This document shows positions 38,001 to 48,864 of a DNA stretch of 64,000 nt, piece after piece (the stretch's first letter is position 1; every line of letters begins with the position of its first letter). The DNA comes from Saccharina japonica (taxonomy: Eukaryota; Sar; Phaeophyceae; Laminariales; Laminariaceae). Under the pieces are notes generated by a model. It was not told the origin of the DNA. It did not search any database and saw only the letters and a program-made list of their open reading frames with translations. Where the stretch lies: positions 680,477 to 744,476 of the forward strand of contig MEHQ01002986.1 of the NCBI GenBank assembly GCA_008828725.1, in the 5' to 3' direction. A program made the position numbers and the translations under genes.

Positions 38001-39504
38001 ATACGGTACATCTTCCCTATCACAGGGATACGAACGAGAGGCAAACATAAACGGATAACGAAACCAAACACACAACAGGGCCGCGTTCGAAGCAGCTACA
38101 ACAGAGGTGCGCGGTACGGGTAGTCTATTAGTAGACGAGTTCTACTTACTACTGTAGTCGGCCTGGTGCCTTGTCACCCTGTCGGCTATTATCTCATTCC
38201 TGCTCTCATCAACCGCGGCTTCCTTACGACGGTTGCCCCCCCCTCTGTCCATTCCCTTGTGCATCACCCACAACGGATGCGTGGCGCTGTCTGCTCAGGT
38301 CCGCCTCATTCTTGTGCCACCTGGCCATGAACCGTTCAGTAGAAAGAACGAAGAAAACGTTTTTTCCACCCCCGAGATGAGCCTCTCGCTGTAGACTTAT
38401 TTCAGTACAAAATACCGTACCAGGTATATATAGCAGTACCAGGTATCAATAACAACGTAGCGGCTATTTTCTTGCGCCCCCACGTACGTCCCCACGTGCA
38501 CGAGCGATAAGCCGCGGGAAAAATAAAATGAAATATACCGTCCCGAAAAGTAAGGACCTTAATCTCTTAGATCTTGTGGTTTGCGTGTGTCAGCTCGAAG
38601 AGGTAAGCGCGAGCTCACTGTGAGGTGAGCTTGTACGAGAAGCTTCAAAGAGAAGAGAAGAAAAGAAGATGATGAAGGTGACCCCAGGCCTTAGTTGATT
38701 ATGTCCAGCAGACAATAGCTCGTGGAGAGCATGTTGTTGAAGAGAGCTGAAGAGGAGTGAGAGCGTGTGCGTGTCATGCACGTGAACTCATATACTCGAT
38801 CCCAAAACAAAGCAGGATACGACCCCAAGGATACGACCCCAAATAAGAAATTAAGCTGGACTATTCCCCGAATATGCTACCGGTGTTTCAGGGTACTGTA
38901 TTCTACAAATCATGACAGTCCCATTGATATCCGCCGCGTACGTACGTACGATACTTATATGATACTCATTGACAGAGCTTTGCCTACTACACCTCTGGTG
39001 TGTACCTGTATGTACGATACTTATATGATGCTCATGGCAGAGCTTTGGCTACCACACCTCTGGTGTGTACCTGTATTTACTTGACTTACTGTACTGTCTT
39101 ACGAGTATAGCTACGCTGTGCTACGATACTGTATGCACCAGAGAGTACTTGTTATGTGTACGAGTGCATGCAAGAACATAAGACATGCTGTTATATACTG
39201 GCTGATATCACATGACAACCGTGATACAGAACAATCAATTGCTCCTAGATGAGTAATGCCTACTGATGTAGTACGAGCTACTTTGTAGCAGATGACCCTG
39301 TGTTATCCAGCAGCGACTCTATGATACCGAATACTGCTATAATAGGTGTCATCTCTAACATAATCAAGGGCGTCCGAACAGTATTTTTTCGACACCTAAC
39401 TATCAAAAATGGTCAGAATGGAAAAACAATCGGAGCTGGACGATATAGCACAAAACAAGTTTTTTTTTCAGAATTTTTCCGAAAATCATCACTTGGTTTT
39501 AAAG

Positions 39505-39506
<2 letters not shown>

Positions 39507-39537
<31 letters not shown>

Positions 39538-39551
39538 GGGGGGGGGGGGTA
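39507..39551. repeat. poly-C followed by poly-G
   Basis: About 29 C then about 14 G form a perfect self-complementary block about 110 bp before the assembly gap. Both tract lengths are uncertain. Confidence 0.7.
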
Positions 39552-39658
39552 TTTAGGGGAAAAAAAACAGAAAAAAAAAAACAGGCTTAAAGAGCATCTA
39601 TCAGGACCTAGGGCCGTAATAGTGATTATGCTAAAGCTAAGGCTGTAAGAGGAGACAN

Positions 39659-39694
39659 NNNNNNNNNNNNNNNNNNNNNNNNNNNNNNNNNNNN
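39659..39694. other. assembly gap (36 N)
   Basis: A run of N. The true size is unknown. Its right edge starts the 70-bp tandem repeat, which explains the break. Confidence 0.99.
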
Positions 39695-39930
39695 ATTTGT
39701 TGCTTGCCTTAGTCATTTGACCATTGATCACGCATCCCTTTCGAGACAGAGGGGGGGGGGGTACTCATTTGTTGCTTGCCTTAGTCATTTGACCATTGAT
39801 CACGCATCCCTTTCGAGACAGAGGGGGGGCGTACTGATTTGTTGCTTGCCTTAGTCATTTGACCATTGACCACGCATCCCTTTCGAGACGGGGGGGTGTA
39901 CTCATATCGTGCACGGCCTTAGTCGTATGA
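39695..39930. repeat. ~70-bp tandem repeat at the gap edge
   Basis: Three good units of ATTTGTTGCTTGCCTTAGTC ... CACGCATCCCTTTCGAGAC plus a G-run, and a fourth decayed one. The array probably continues into the gap. Confidence 0.8.
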
Positions 39931-40330
39931 CCATAGACCCTCGCATCCCTACAATGCCGGGACGGAGCACGGGGGAGGTCTTTAAAACCAAGTGATTGGT
40001 GTTTGGAAAAATCCAGAAAATGTAAAACTTGTTTTGTTCTAAACCATGCAGCGATCACAGTGCTCCGATTGTTCTTCCATTCTGACCATTTTTGATAGGT
40101 TTAGGTTTGGCTAGGTTAGGTTGGGTTGGGTTGGGTTGGGTTGAATCGGGTTGCATTGGATTCAGTTCGCTTGGTATTGTCCCATTGAACAGGAGGGGGG
40201 CTCTGGGCACCTTGACTTGATGGCCAATATAACAGAGTCGCCGGTTACAGCGCAGTGCAGGAAGACCAGCGCAAAGCAAAACATACTGCCCTCGATTTTC
40301 GTCCATCCGCCGTTCCGTTCGATTGCGAAG

Positions 40331-40447
40331 TATGCCCAGTGCCTCAAGCTGCGCGGGTACTCCTTTGGCGACCACCCAGAGGGCTTCACTGAGATGGAAA
40401 CATCCGACCCCGCTCAGATCGGGGCAACGCTGACAGATGATTGCCAG
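40331..40447 (+). CDS. second glycosyltransferase copy, exon e
   Basis: This is 39 codons, phase 0 both sides, acceptor GCGAAG|TAT and donor CAG|GTACAG. It encodes YAQCLKLRGYSFGDHPEGF and continues TEMETSDPAQIGATLTDDCQ. It is the same length and clearly homologous to 19294-19410. Homologues of exons a-d, including the GDDD exon, are not found between 34000 and 40330, so the copy may be non-functional, or the missing exons fall in the assembly gap at 39659. Confidence 0.6.
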
Positions 40448-40997
40448 GTACAGTCAGACGGCATGTAGTATGCGCCTCCCCAAGTGAGATGCGTATTTAA
40501 GCCTGCTACCGTCAAGACTGTTGGGTTTGCACAGACGGAGGCGTCGTGCTCCTTTCTCAGCGCTCGATATTGCCAGAAAAGAAAATGCCGATTTTAGGTT
40601 AAAACGCTCCGTTTTTCAGAAAAGATTTTAGCAAAAAACGTTGTACCGCTATCGTAGCATGTATTTTGTGAGGGTGTTTACTTGCGGAGCTCTATACCAT
40701 TCGTTGCAGTGGTAAGTCAATCAAACATTTTGGATTTTGGAGGAAACTCAAAGTGCTACGTACATACCCGATGAACCATCCCATGGCCTAACTAAGCATA
40801 AAATGAAAAATATTGCGAAACCGGAATAAAACTTCGACGATCCCCCCCCCCCCCTGTCATTAAGAAAACTGTTCAGCCAAAACGTGATATATGCCTTTAT
40901 CGTAGCACGCGCCTTTCCTAACCGGGAAGTAGGTTCCGAACGTCTGTAGGAGTTACAGTAGTAGGTTCCTGGCTGTACATTGAGGAAGCGTGCTACG

Positions 40998-41230
40998 ATA
41001 CGGGTGTGTGTGTGTGTTCTTCACATTAAACCTTCCTTTCTACCCGTCGACATCCAGCACACCCAGTGTCCGTGCCGATTCTTCATCCTAAAAAGGTACC
41101 AGTTCTGTGTGGTCACAAAACTACGACACAGAGGCACTACGCTCAGTGCAGTAAGCAGAGCAGACAGAGCAATGCCATATACGACAGGCAAGACCTACCC
41201 TGCTAGCAATCCAGGTGCATGCAAGAGACA
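40998..41230 (-). repeat. RX copy, inverted
   Basis: TGTGTGTGTTCTTCACATTA ... GTCGACATCCAGCACACCCA ... AAGCAGAGCAGACAGAGC ... ACCTACCCTGCTAGCAATCC, very close to the copy at 13470-13690. Confidence 0.7.
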
Positions 41231-41782
41231 AAAAGAGAAAAAAAAAAAGGCGAAAAGGAAAAAAGAATAGAAAGTAAATATACTGAAGCAAATCAACAGT
41301 CGGGTAGAACGTTTTGGCTAAAATCGTTTTCGGGATGACGGTGTGTGTGCTCCCTTATAACCCAAATCGTCGGAAATGCAATTATTATGTTTTTCGCCAA
41401 ATACTATGTATTCTGTTTACCTAGGCTATGGAACCGTTACTCGGGTACACGTATATAGCAATGTTCTGTTTGTCAAAATCAGTTTTTAGACCACTGAAGG
41501 TATGATGGTATAGAGCTCCTCAAGTGAGGAAGGAGTCTCAGAAATGTACTGGATGCAGGTGCACCTCTACCCTACCTAGCATGATGTGTCAGAAGTTGGA
41601 CCTACTACTACTGTTGTTGTAGGCTTGCCTCATCATGACCTTACTACGAAGGCAAACAGCTTTCTCATTTCTGGGGAGGAAAACCGCACCGCACGAAAAA
41701 ACAAAAGTAAGGTACAGGCCCATCTTAATCTATATCCCCTCATGCCATCCGTGGTGTGGCCGATATATACTCCTCCTCGCAG

Positions 41783-41971
41783 ATCATGGACGTGCACCTG
41801 GGAATGAAGCACCTCGCGGATGGGAGCAGCTATACACCAGACTCGTTTGGGAAGGCTGTGACCGCGGTCCGAGACGAAGACATGGCGTGGATGGCCAAGA
41901 AGGAAAGGCACCTTAAGGGCCTGTGCCACGAGTCGTGGGCGTCCCTTTCGCGGTGGAAACCCTACTCGTAG
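41783..41971 (+). CDS. second glycosyltransferase copy, terminal exon f
   Basis: The acceptor is CTCCTCGCAG|ATC and the exon ends in TAG. It encodes IMDVHLGMKHLADGSSYTPD, SFGKAVTAVRDEDMAWMAKK and CHESWASLSRWKPYS. It is colinear with 21253-21456 but 15 bp shorter at the end. Reading frame and splice site are intact. Confidence 0.65.
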   Translation: MMDVHLGMKHLADGSSYTPDSFGKAVTAVRDEDMAWMAKKERHLKGLCHESWASLSRWKPYS

Positions 41972-42920
41972 TTGCAGAAGGCGACCGCTATATCCCAAGA
42001 AATGTCAGTTTGTCGTCGAGGCTAAATGTATGGCTTTGGTTTGTTGGCGCGATCGAGCACAGGCCACCCTAGGCTGTGATATAGTGTTATGGGATATACT
42101 GTATGTAGTATTGCACGCGGCTCTAAGCAACGTCGATTTGGTCGAGTTTCTAAACGACCGTGAGAAAACGAGCCTCTCACTTGTTTGGGACCGACTTTCT
42201 CGAGAGTTGGCGGCGCCCTCTGTAGTCCTGTAGCCTTTGAAAGTAATCTTCAAACCCAATTTCTAGCTGAAAGCATGCTTGAAAGGTTTCACAAAGCGGA
42301 GCGATCAGACCGCCATGTTTTATGTACGATATACATTTAGCGGGGTAGACGGATCCGTGATTATCTATTAGGTAGTACCTCGGGTATACAATCTACTGCC
42401 ATCATCTAGATCACGTTGTAACTAGGCGGGGTCTGAAGGACGAACTCCCTGCCCCCATGTTTGCCGGGTTAAAACTGTAATGTGTACAGCTCTTGACTTG
42501 CTAGCGTGAAAAGCAGTGTGTGTCGATATAGGCAGAGAGCGTGGGTCGAATATCCATGGGGAAAATCGGTTGTGCAACTACTTCGCAATCGATGAGCTCA
42601 GAGGTTGTGTTTCAGCTACACACAGATCTGCTGCGTCAGCGACTGGCTGCGTCAGCAACCGGGTGGGTAAAAAGTGGGTGTCCAGGTCACTGTCCGACTG
42701 GGTGTCCCTATATCGCTTTGGACCGGGTCTTCAGAAGTTGTGAAATTCGAGGGGGGACAGAAAGTGGTGTGTAGGTCCCGACCTACCTAACGGTTATCTC
42801 GAAATAGAATAGTTCTTGGGTGATAGGCGTCTCGAACTGATTTCCTAAGAGTCTACCGTACGTAGTGTTCTATTATTTTTAACCCGAGAGGTCGAAGAGC
42901 GGGGGGGAGCAACTAGTAAC
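41972..42920. other. 3' flank of the second glycosyltransferase copy
   Basis: 42160-42310 (CCGTGAGAAAACGAGCCTC...GCATGCTTGAAAGGTTT) resembles 22470-22640 downstream of the first copy. No other gene is seen. Confidence 0.4.
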
Positions 42921-42925
42921 GGTCG

Positions 42926-43228
42926 TACTGTTGCGGCGGGTATCTGGGCATGACGGTGGATCCAAGCGGGTTTCGGGTTGAGGTTTGATGGGCATGAAAA
43001 CGGGGATAATGACGAGCGGTCCCCGGTGTGGTACATGCCTCCGGGGGTGGAAACCCACGGTAGCGTGTACACACGGAAGATCACTCGTGTTTTGTCCCAG
43101 CTTTCTCGTGAGCTGGAGGGACCAGCTATGGCGTCCGAGAGACCGGATGTACGACGGGCAGACAACGGTCGATGCTCACCCAGGTGGTAGTCTATGCGTA
43201 TGAACTCAGCATAAGCTTTGGCGTGTCG
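42926..43228. repeat. ~300-bp copy of the start of the long duplicated unit
   Basis: From TGTTGCGGCGGGTATCTGGG to GCTTTGGCGTGTCGTA it matches 46121-46420 and 55016-55315 almost exactly, then diverges. It holds the + strand frame WYMPPGVETHGSVYTRKITR. Confidence 0.8.
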
Positions 43229-44289
43229 TACTGTGGGTGGTTTAGTGTGGGTGAGTGAGAGCTGAGTCCGCCACCCTGATAGGGGTCGTGCGGTATGCCT
43301 CACTCAGCAGAGCTCGGTCTCGAGGCTCAGGGTCTGTCGGGGTGCAACCCCGATCCCACTCAACAGACTCTGGACTCGGGGGGCTCATATGCGTGAGGTA
43401 GCCCCACACACTCTACTCATGTGTTCAACGCCGGTCTTTTAGAAGGAGGGACGTATCCTGGAGTCGGCCGCGGCACATAATATCTTTGTAGTGCGCAGCG
43501 CCGACCCTTCGTTATAGGGGCCTCGCAAGCCCGGACGAGGGTTGGTGGCTAATCGCGTTTACCCGCTAGACCTACGTAGACATATGTACCCGTATGCGTA
43601 ACAATAAATCATACACAAAAAGGCACCATAACAGGAATTGAACATTATACTACTTTTAATACAGACACGACATCTACATCGAAGTCACAAACAACCTACT
43701 ATTATTTTCTGGTAAGTGCATTAACCTTTTCCACAACAAGTACGTTACTCGAAAAAACTATTGTATATTTATTAGTGGCCGAGCTTATCACTAAGCATGC
43801 CACCAACGGAAGCAAGGCCGCACTCGTGCACGCGGCGAGGAGTCAGAGAGGTGAGAGGGTAGCAGGAAAGGGAGAGAGACTCAGACAGGAGATGAGAGAA
43901 AGGATTCCATGGTGCTGATGACGCAACCAACCCCACGAACTTTGCCATGTCCAACCACGCACGCATGTTCGACCGACGCTCGTGTACTTGCGTGCTTGTA
44001 ATTGTACATGGGCGCTTGCCATCCGCCTTATCATGTACCTGGTAAGTAGGTTTGACTCGTCTGTTGCATGACTTTCGTGGTACACGATTCAGTGTATGCA
44101 TGCATGTAGGCGGGATGCTCGGTCATGTACAGGTGTGTGTAGCCGTGTTTGACGTGGTTTCGTGGTACACAATGTAGTTCATGCGTGCATGTAGGCTGGA
44201 TGCTCGTTCGTGTATACGTGCTTGTAGCCTTGTTCGACGTCGGTCTTGTGAGGAAAACGCTCTCACTACCCATCGTTAGAATCCTCGAT
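43229..44289. other. no gene recognised
   Basis: It includes short repeats of GCATGCATGTAGGC(G/T)GGATG near 44098 and 44185 and CGTGGTACAC. No coding signature was found. Confidence 0.4.
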
Positions 44290-44660
44290 GTCTAGGGTAA
44301 ACAACGTAAACTCTTCGCTACTCGTTGCATGCTTATCATGCTTGTGCGTACGACGTAGACGATATGGACATATGTGGATGCACGCTAGACTAGGTACTAC
44401 GCTCCTCAAAGCACATGCTCGTTGTCTAATTTGTTATCGCCGCTCCTCGTCGCATGCTCGTCATGCATGTATATACGACGTAGACGATATGAACATATTT
44501 GGATGAACGCTGGACGAGTTACGCTCCCCACAGTATACTTTCGTCGTATGAATTATTATCGCTGCTCCTCGTCGTATGCTTGTCATGCATGTGCATACGA
44601 TGTAAACGATACGGACAGATTGGGATGCACGCTGTACCTGCTGAAATGTCACCACACCCG
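44290..44660. repeat. three tandem ~120-bp units
   Basis: Each unit has CTCGT(T/C)GCATGCT..TCATGC and ACGACGTAGACGATATG (or close variants) followed by GGATG.ACGCT. Confidence 0.65.
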
Positions 44661-44749
44661 ATCAATTTATACCTGGAATACCGGTATGCTTGACCGCGCG
44701 TATAATAGTATTTTCGCGGGTCATAGACAGACAAGCATACACGGCTATA

Positions 44750-45260
44750 AAAATATGTGTTGGCAGCGAACACCGCCTTGGGTATCGCGTGGCTGACCCC
44801 TTCCTTGCCAACGGGTGGGGAGGAGGGTGTGCCGTGATATCGGGTGAATATATGTTATGCATGCATCTGTGCTCGAAGCTAGGCATGTTTGTTGCCTCCG
44901 TACTGGGTTGGCCCAATGTGTATTGACAATATTCTGTTCATGATGTTTGCCTGGCAGTTAGTTTCGTTGTTGGCACCGGACACCGTCTTGATTATCGCGC
45001 GGCTAGGCCCTTTCTAGCCAACCAGCTGGGGAGAATGATACGACGATGTAGGGCAGTTTCGATATACAAAGTGATACTATTGCTATGAGGTCGTGGATAT
45101 ATATATCTGTTGATGATGTCTGCCTTGCGGTTAGTTTCGCTGTTGGCATCGGACACCGTCTTGGTTATCGCGTGGCTGGCCCCTCTGTAGCCAACCAGCT
45201 GGGGAGGAGGATACGACGATGTACCGTGGGCAATTTCGATATAGTGATACTATATCTATG
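44750..45260. repeat. three diverged tandem units of ~170-210 bp
   Basis: TTGGCA.CG.ACACCG.CTTGG followed by TATCGCG(T/C)GGCT and CCAACCAGCTGGGGAG occurs at 44755, 44970 and 45140. A fourth end-fragment (GATCGCGTGGCTGTCC..CAGCTGGGGAGG) lies at 46077-46120, just at the start of the long duplicated unit. Confidence 0.6.
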
Positions 45261-45539
45261 GGGTGTGGTTGTATATCCGTTGATCACGAGGCAGAGGGTT
45301 TAACGCCCACTGCCATCTGCTATGACCCCGTCCCATGCCCAGCCCCTTTTCGGCCGTAGCCCGCGCAGCGCTCTTGACGTTTTAGGCATGGAAAGCCTGG
45401 ATATTTTCGCAGAGAATCGCGACCAACACACGAGGGAAGTCAAGAGGTCGCCGATCGGGGGTGGAACATGTTGAAGGACGAGATGAAGGCGGGGAGGATG
45501 TGGGGTGGAGGGGTTGTCGCGGCGCACTCGGCGTGCTGA

Positions 45540-46060
45540 GAGGGCTTTTTCCTAAAACGGGTAGACTGGCCGGGTTTTTCCCTCTTAGTCTTGGTTGGCA
45601 TAGCGCGTGAAGGGGGTCTAGGAAAGTTGTTCCATGGGGAAGAGCATTCCTCCCCTTACGTTGGTGTTTGCGACGCATGTGAAATTTTGTGCGTGCTGAG
45701 AGAGGTTTTTATCCTTGACGGAAAAATGTGGCCGGGTTTTTCCCTCTCAGTCTTGGTTGGCATAGCGCGTGCAAGGGGTCCAACAAAAAGTGTGGCTCTT
45801 GTTGCGTTCGTGTTGCGACGCATGTGAAATCTGGTGCGTGCTGCGAGGGGTTTTTCCTTGACGGAAAAACTTGGCCGGGTTTTCCTTTCTCAGTCTTGGT
45901 TGGCATTGGGCATGGCGGGAGTCCTAGAAAACAGTGATCCCCGTGTTACGTCAGTGTTGCGACGCATGTGAAATCCTGTGCGTACTGGGGAAGGCTTTTC
46001 CTTAACGGAGAAATTTGGCCGGGTTTTCCTTCCGCAGTCTTGGTTGATGTAGACAACCTT
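45540..46060. repeat. three to four tandem ~150-bp units
   Basis: CTTGACGGAAAAA.TTGGCCGG, GTTTTTCCCTCTCAGTCTTG and GTTGCGACGCATGTGAAAT recur with roughly 150-bp spacing. Confidence 0.7.
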
Positions 46061-47272
46061 AGACCCACCGCCTAGAGGATCGCGTGGCTGTCCTGTACCT
46101 GGCCACCCAGCTGGGGAGGATGTTGCGGCGGTTATCTGGGCACGACGGTGGATCCAAGCGGGTTTTCGGTTTATGGTTGATGGGCATGAAAACGGGGATA
46201 ATGACGAGCGGTCCCCGGTGTGGTACATGCCTCCGGGGGTGGAAACCCACGGTAGCGTGTACACACGGAAGATCACTCGTGTTTTGTCCCAGCTTTCTCG
46301 TGAGCTGGAGGGACCAGCTATGGCGTCCGAGAGACCGGATGTACGACGGGCAGACAACGGTCGATGCTCACCCAGGTGGTAGTCTATGCGTATGAACTCA
46401 GTATAAGCTTTGGCGTGTCGTAGTGTGGTGGAAGATGTGTGCTTAGGGAGCAGAGGACTGCTGCGCACTGGATGATAATCGATATAGAAGGTCTTGGTAG
46501 GAACATGACACATGCCCAAGGAGCCTGTTGCGTACCTACGGGTCAACAGGGTATCCTCCACATTATGAATGATGCGTGCCAAGTTTTTCACTGTGACAGT
46601 ACTACCGGTGGTATTCAATGCGTGGTCGTGGGGGATCGACAGCAGGAAGAGCGACGAGGTCGATGGGCAGAAAGGAAAACAGAACAAAAGTTGTTGCTGC
46701 TGCTGCTGCAGATTATGGTAGTAGTACGTAGTAGCTGTGGTCGAAAATATCGAATGGAATTCGGGGTAGGTGTATGACCGTCCTACAGCCGCAAGAGCGA
46801 CGGGGTCGATGGACAGAAATAAAAACAGACAGGAGTTGCTGCTGCAGTACATTAGTAGTATCTGTGATCGAACATCTCGAATGTAATTCTTGGTAGGTGT
46901 GATGCACAGTAGAACTACAACTCGAGGGGGTAAGATATGCCCGTCCTACAGCAATAAGAGCGACGAGATCGATGGACTGAAAGGAAACCAGACGCAAAAA
47001 AAAAGTATTCCTCTTGCCGCAGTGGTGAAAGTTTTTCCGAATGAAATTCGAGCAGATCTGCAAACGGACCGCAACAAGCAGGAGGAACGAGATGAAAGGT
47101 AATATGCCCGACTAAATTTGTGTCGTCAATGCAACGGACAACAGCAAAGAACGAGGGGTGGTGGTTGGAGTGTTCCATCTTGGAAGGGTGACACCAGAAA
47201 CAGCACACTAACCATAGATAGGTGCCTTACAATGGTCGGCCCGTCATTAGAGCTATCCATACGTATCGACCC

Positions 47273-47530
47273 ATGCTACGGCGGTAGAAGTGCACCATGT
47301 TTTTGCCTTATAAGGGTGGTCACTTGAGGTGCTCTATATACCTCACCCAAAAACCGATTTTGAAGGAAAACAAAAGTGCTACGAGTACCCCATTAGAATC
47401 CCATGATCTCAGTATGGGGCTAAAATATATTTCAACAAGAAAATGAAAGACCGGACGGCTTTACGTTAAGGAGCCCGATCGCTCAGAAACAAAATCAACA
47501 AAAAAGCTATGACTCTATCGTAGCACACGC
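47273..47530. mobile_element. MITE M copy, complete
   Basis: The left end is CATGCTACGGCGGTAGAAGTGCACC and the right end CTCTATCGTAGCACACGCG, imperfect inverted repeats 258 bp apart. The interior contains GGAAAACAAAAGTGCTACGA and GTTAAGGAGCCCGATC. CGTATCG flanks it on both sides and could be a TSD. Duplicated at 56168-56425. Confidence 0.55.
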
Positions 47531-47693
47531 GTATCGTAGTTAAATGTGACCCGAGTGACGCGGTCTGTACTGGGAAGGGGGCGACGATTGACACATTATT
47601 CCTTTTTTTTATGCCCGTGGACATCCCGTGGGAAGTACCATACATCCAACCATTGCGGTAGGGGGGGGGGGGGGGAGAAGAACCACCCGTAGC

Positions 47694-48613
47694 CAGTGAT
47701 GTGAACCGATAACCGAAACTCGGTTTTTTCCTTTTTTCGGTCGGTTTATCTCGGTTTTTCGCGACCGAAAACCGATTTTTATTTTTCGGTTTTTCGGTTT
47801 TTAAAAAAAACGAAACTGAAAAACCGACTCGGTTTTTTTCGGTCGTTTTTTTTCCCGTCCCCTAAGTCAATAACGCCTACATATCTATATGGAAACCCCC
47901 GTTATGCATGAACATGGATCATGGATACGCACACAGCACACAGCACATAGCACACAGCCCGCACCAGCAGCAACAACAAACAGTCGCACAGGGCACAGGG
48001 TACAGCGGTACAGCAGTGCGTCGCGAGACTGCGAAAGATAACCATGTCCGGTTCAGGCGGCAGTACTGACTCTGACCTTGAGCCGGAGGCAGAGGCGGGT
48101 ACTCACAGCCCCCCCTTCAGCAACCATCGTAGAGTTCTTGATGGTGTTAGCTGCACTCTGCAAGATGTATCTACAGTATCATCTATCATTATACAGCATA
48201 CATGGTATGTATCTAGACTACACATCAGCAGTGCCCTCGTATAATACTATCCTTCTATCTTTTTATCGTAGAGTACCTGTTGTAGCTATTGTCGGCTGCA
48301 GATTATAACTATGCTTGTCGGCCTGTACCGTGTGTGGCGCAGCAGACGCAAGTACTGCAGGAGGGTCACTTGACGCCATACCACGATCATCTCGTCACAT
48401 TATGCGAACACATGCGCACCGAACTCTTCGAAATGTGGACAAATTGGCTAGTTTAGTCGGGAAACCGACCGAAAAACCGACCGAAAATGTTCGGTTTCGG
48501 TTTCGTTTTCTTTCCGGTTTAAAATAAAAAAAAACGACCGAAACCGACCGACTTGTCGGCGAGAAACCCGAAAAACCGACCGAGGCCATTTTCATTTTCG
48601 GTTCAAATCACTG
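47694..48613. mobile_element. hAT-like element, 920 bp, perfect TSD
   Basis: The ends are CAGTGATGTGAACCGATAAC and, inverted, CAGTGATTTGAACCGAAAAT. The TSD is CCCGTAGC at 47686-47693 and 48614-48621. The interior matches the element at 2825-4357 in the opposite orientation. A + strand ORF starting MSGSGGSTDSDLEPEAEAG at 48044 may be the leftover start of the transposase gene (inference). Confidence 0.85.
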
Positions 48614-48621
48614 CCCGTAGC

Positions 48622-48835
48622 GTGTGTTTGTTGGTGTTACACCGTTAGTTCGACCCGTCGACACACAGAACACCAAGACAGCAGTGTCCGTGCCGATACT
48701 TCATCGTAGAGAGACACAAGCTCTGTGATTTAAAACCACGACAGACACGGAGAAACTACACTACTGTGGAGTGCGTAGGCAGAGCAGAAAATCCAATAAT
48801 GCCCTTGCCCGCTAGTCGGGTAGCCCTGATCATCA
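48622..48835 (-). repeat. diverged RX copy next to the hAT element
   Basis: GTTAGTTCGACCCGTCGACA ... CAGTGTCCGTGCCGATACTTC ... GTAGGCAGAGCAGAAAATCC. Repeated at 57517-57730. Confidence 0.55.
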
Positions 48836-48864
48836 ATCATTTAATACATATACAACGCCATGAC

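Larger units (their letters stand above)
35010..38340. repeat. 3.3-kb foldback (long inverted repeat) with RX at its centre
   Basis: The left arm (about 35010-36345) and right arm (36346-38340, reversed) match in order: GCAGCTTCGAACGCGGCC / GGCCGCGTTCGAAGCAGC, the CGCCACGCATCCGT block, GGGGGGCACGACAGCGATG / CATCGCTGTCGTCGTGCCCC, the CATTTCATTTCGTTTCATTTC block, GGAGAAGCACGAC, and finally two RX cores facing each other at 36345. The right arm is longer because a palindromic minisatellite (37330-38000) is inserted. A transcript would form a long double-stranded RNA. The arms are diverged and indel-rich, so the structure is not recent. Confidence 0.7.

Noticed and set aside
45890..46852. 320-aa minus-strand ORF (and 293-aa counterpart at 54866-55747)
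   Set aside because: Contains a poly-Gln run from a CTG microsatellite and crosses the boundary of the duplicated unit. It stays open mainly because the copies are nearly identical. No domain recognised, so not called as a gene.
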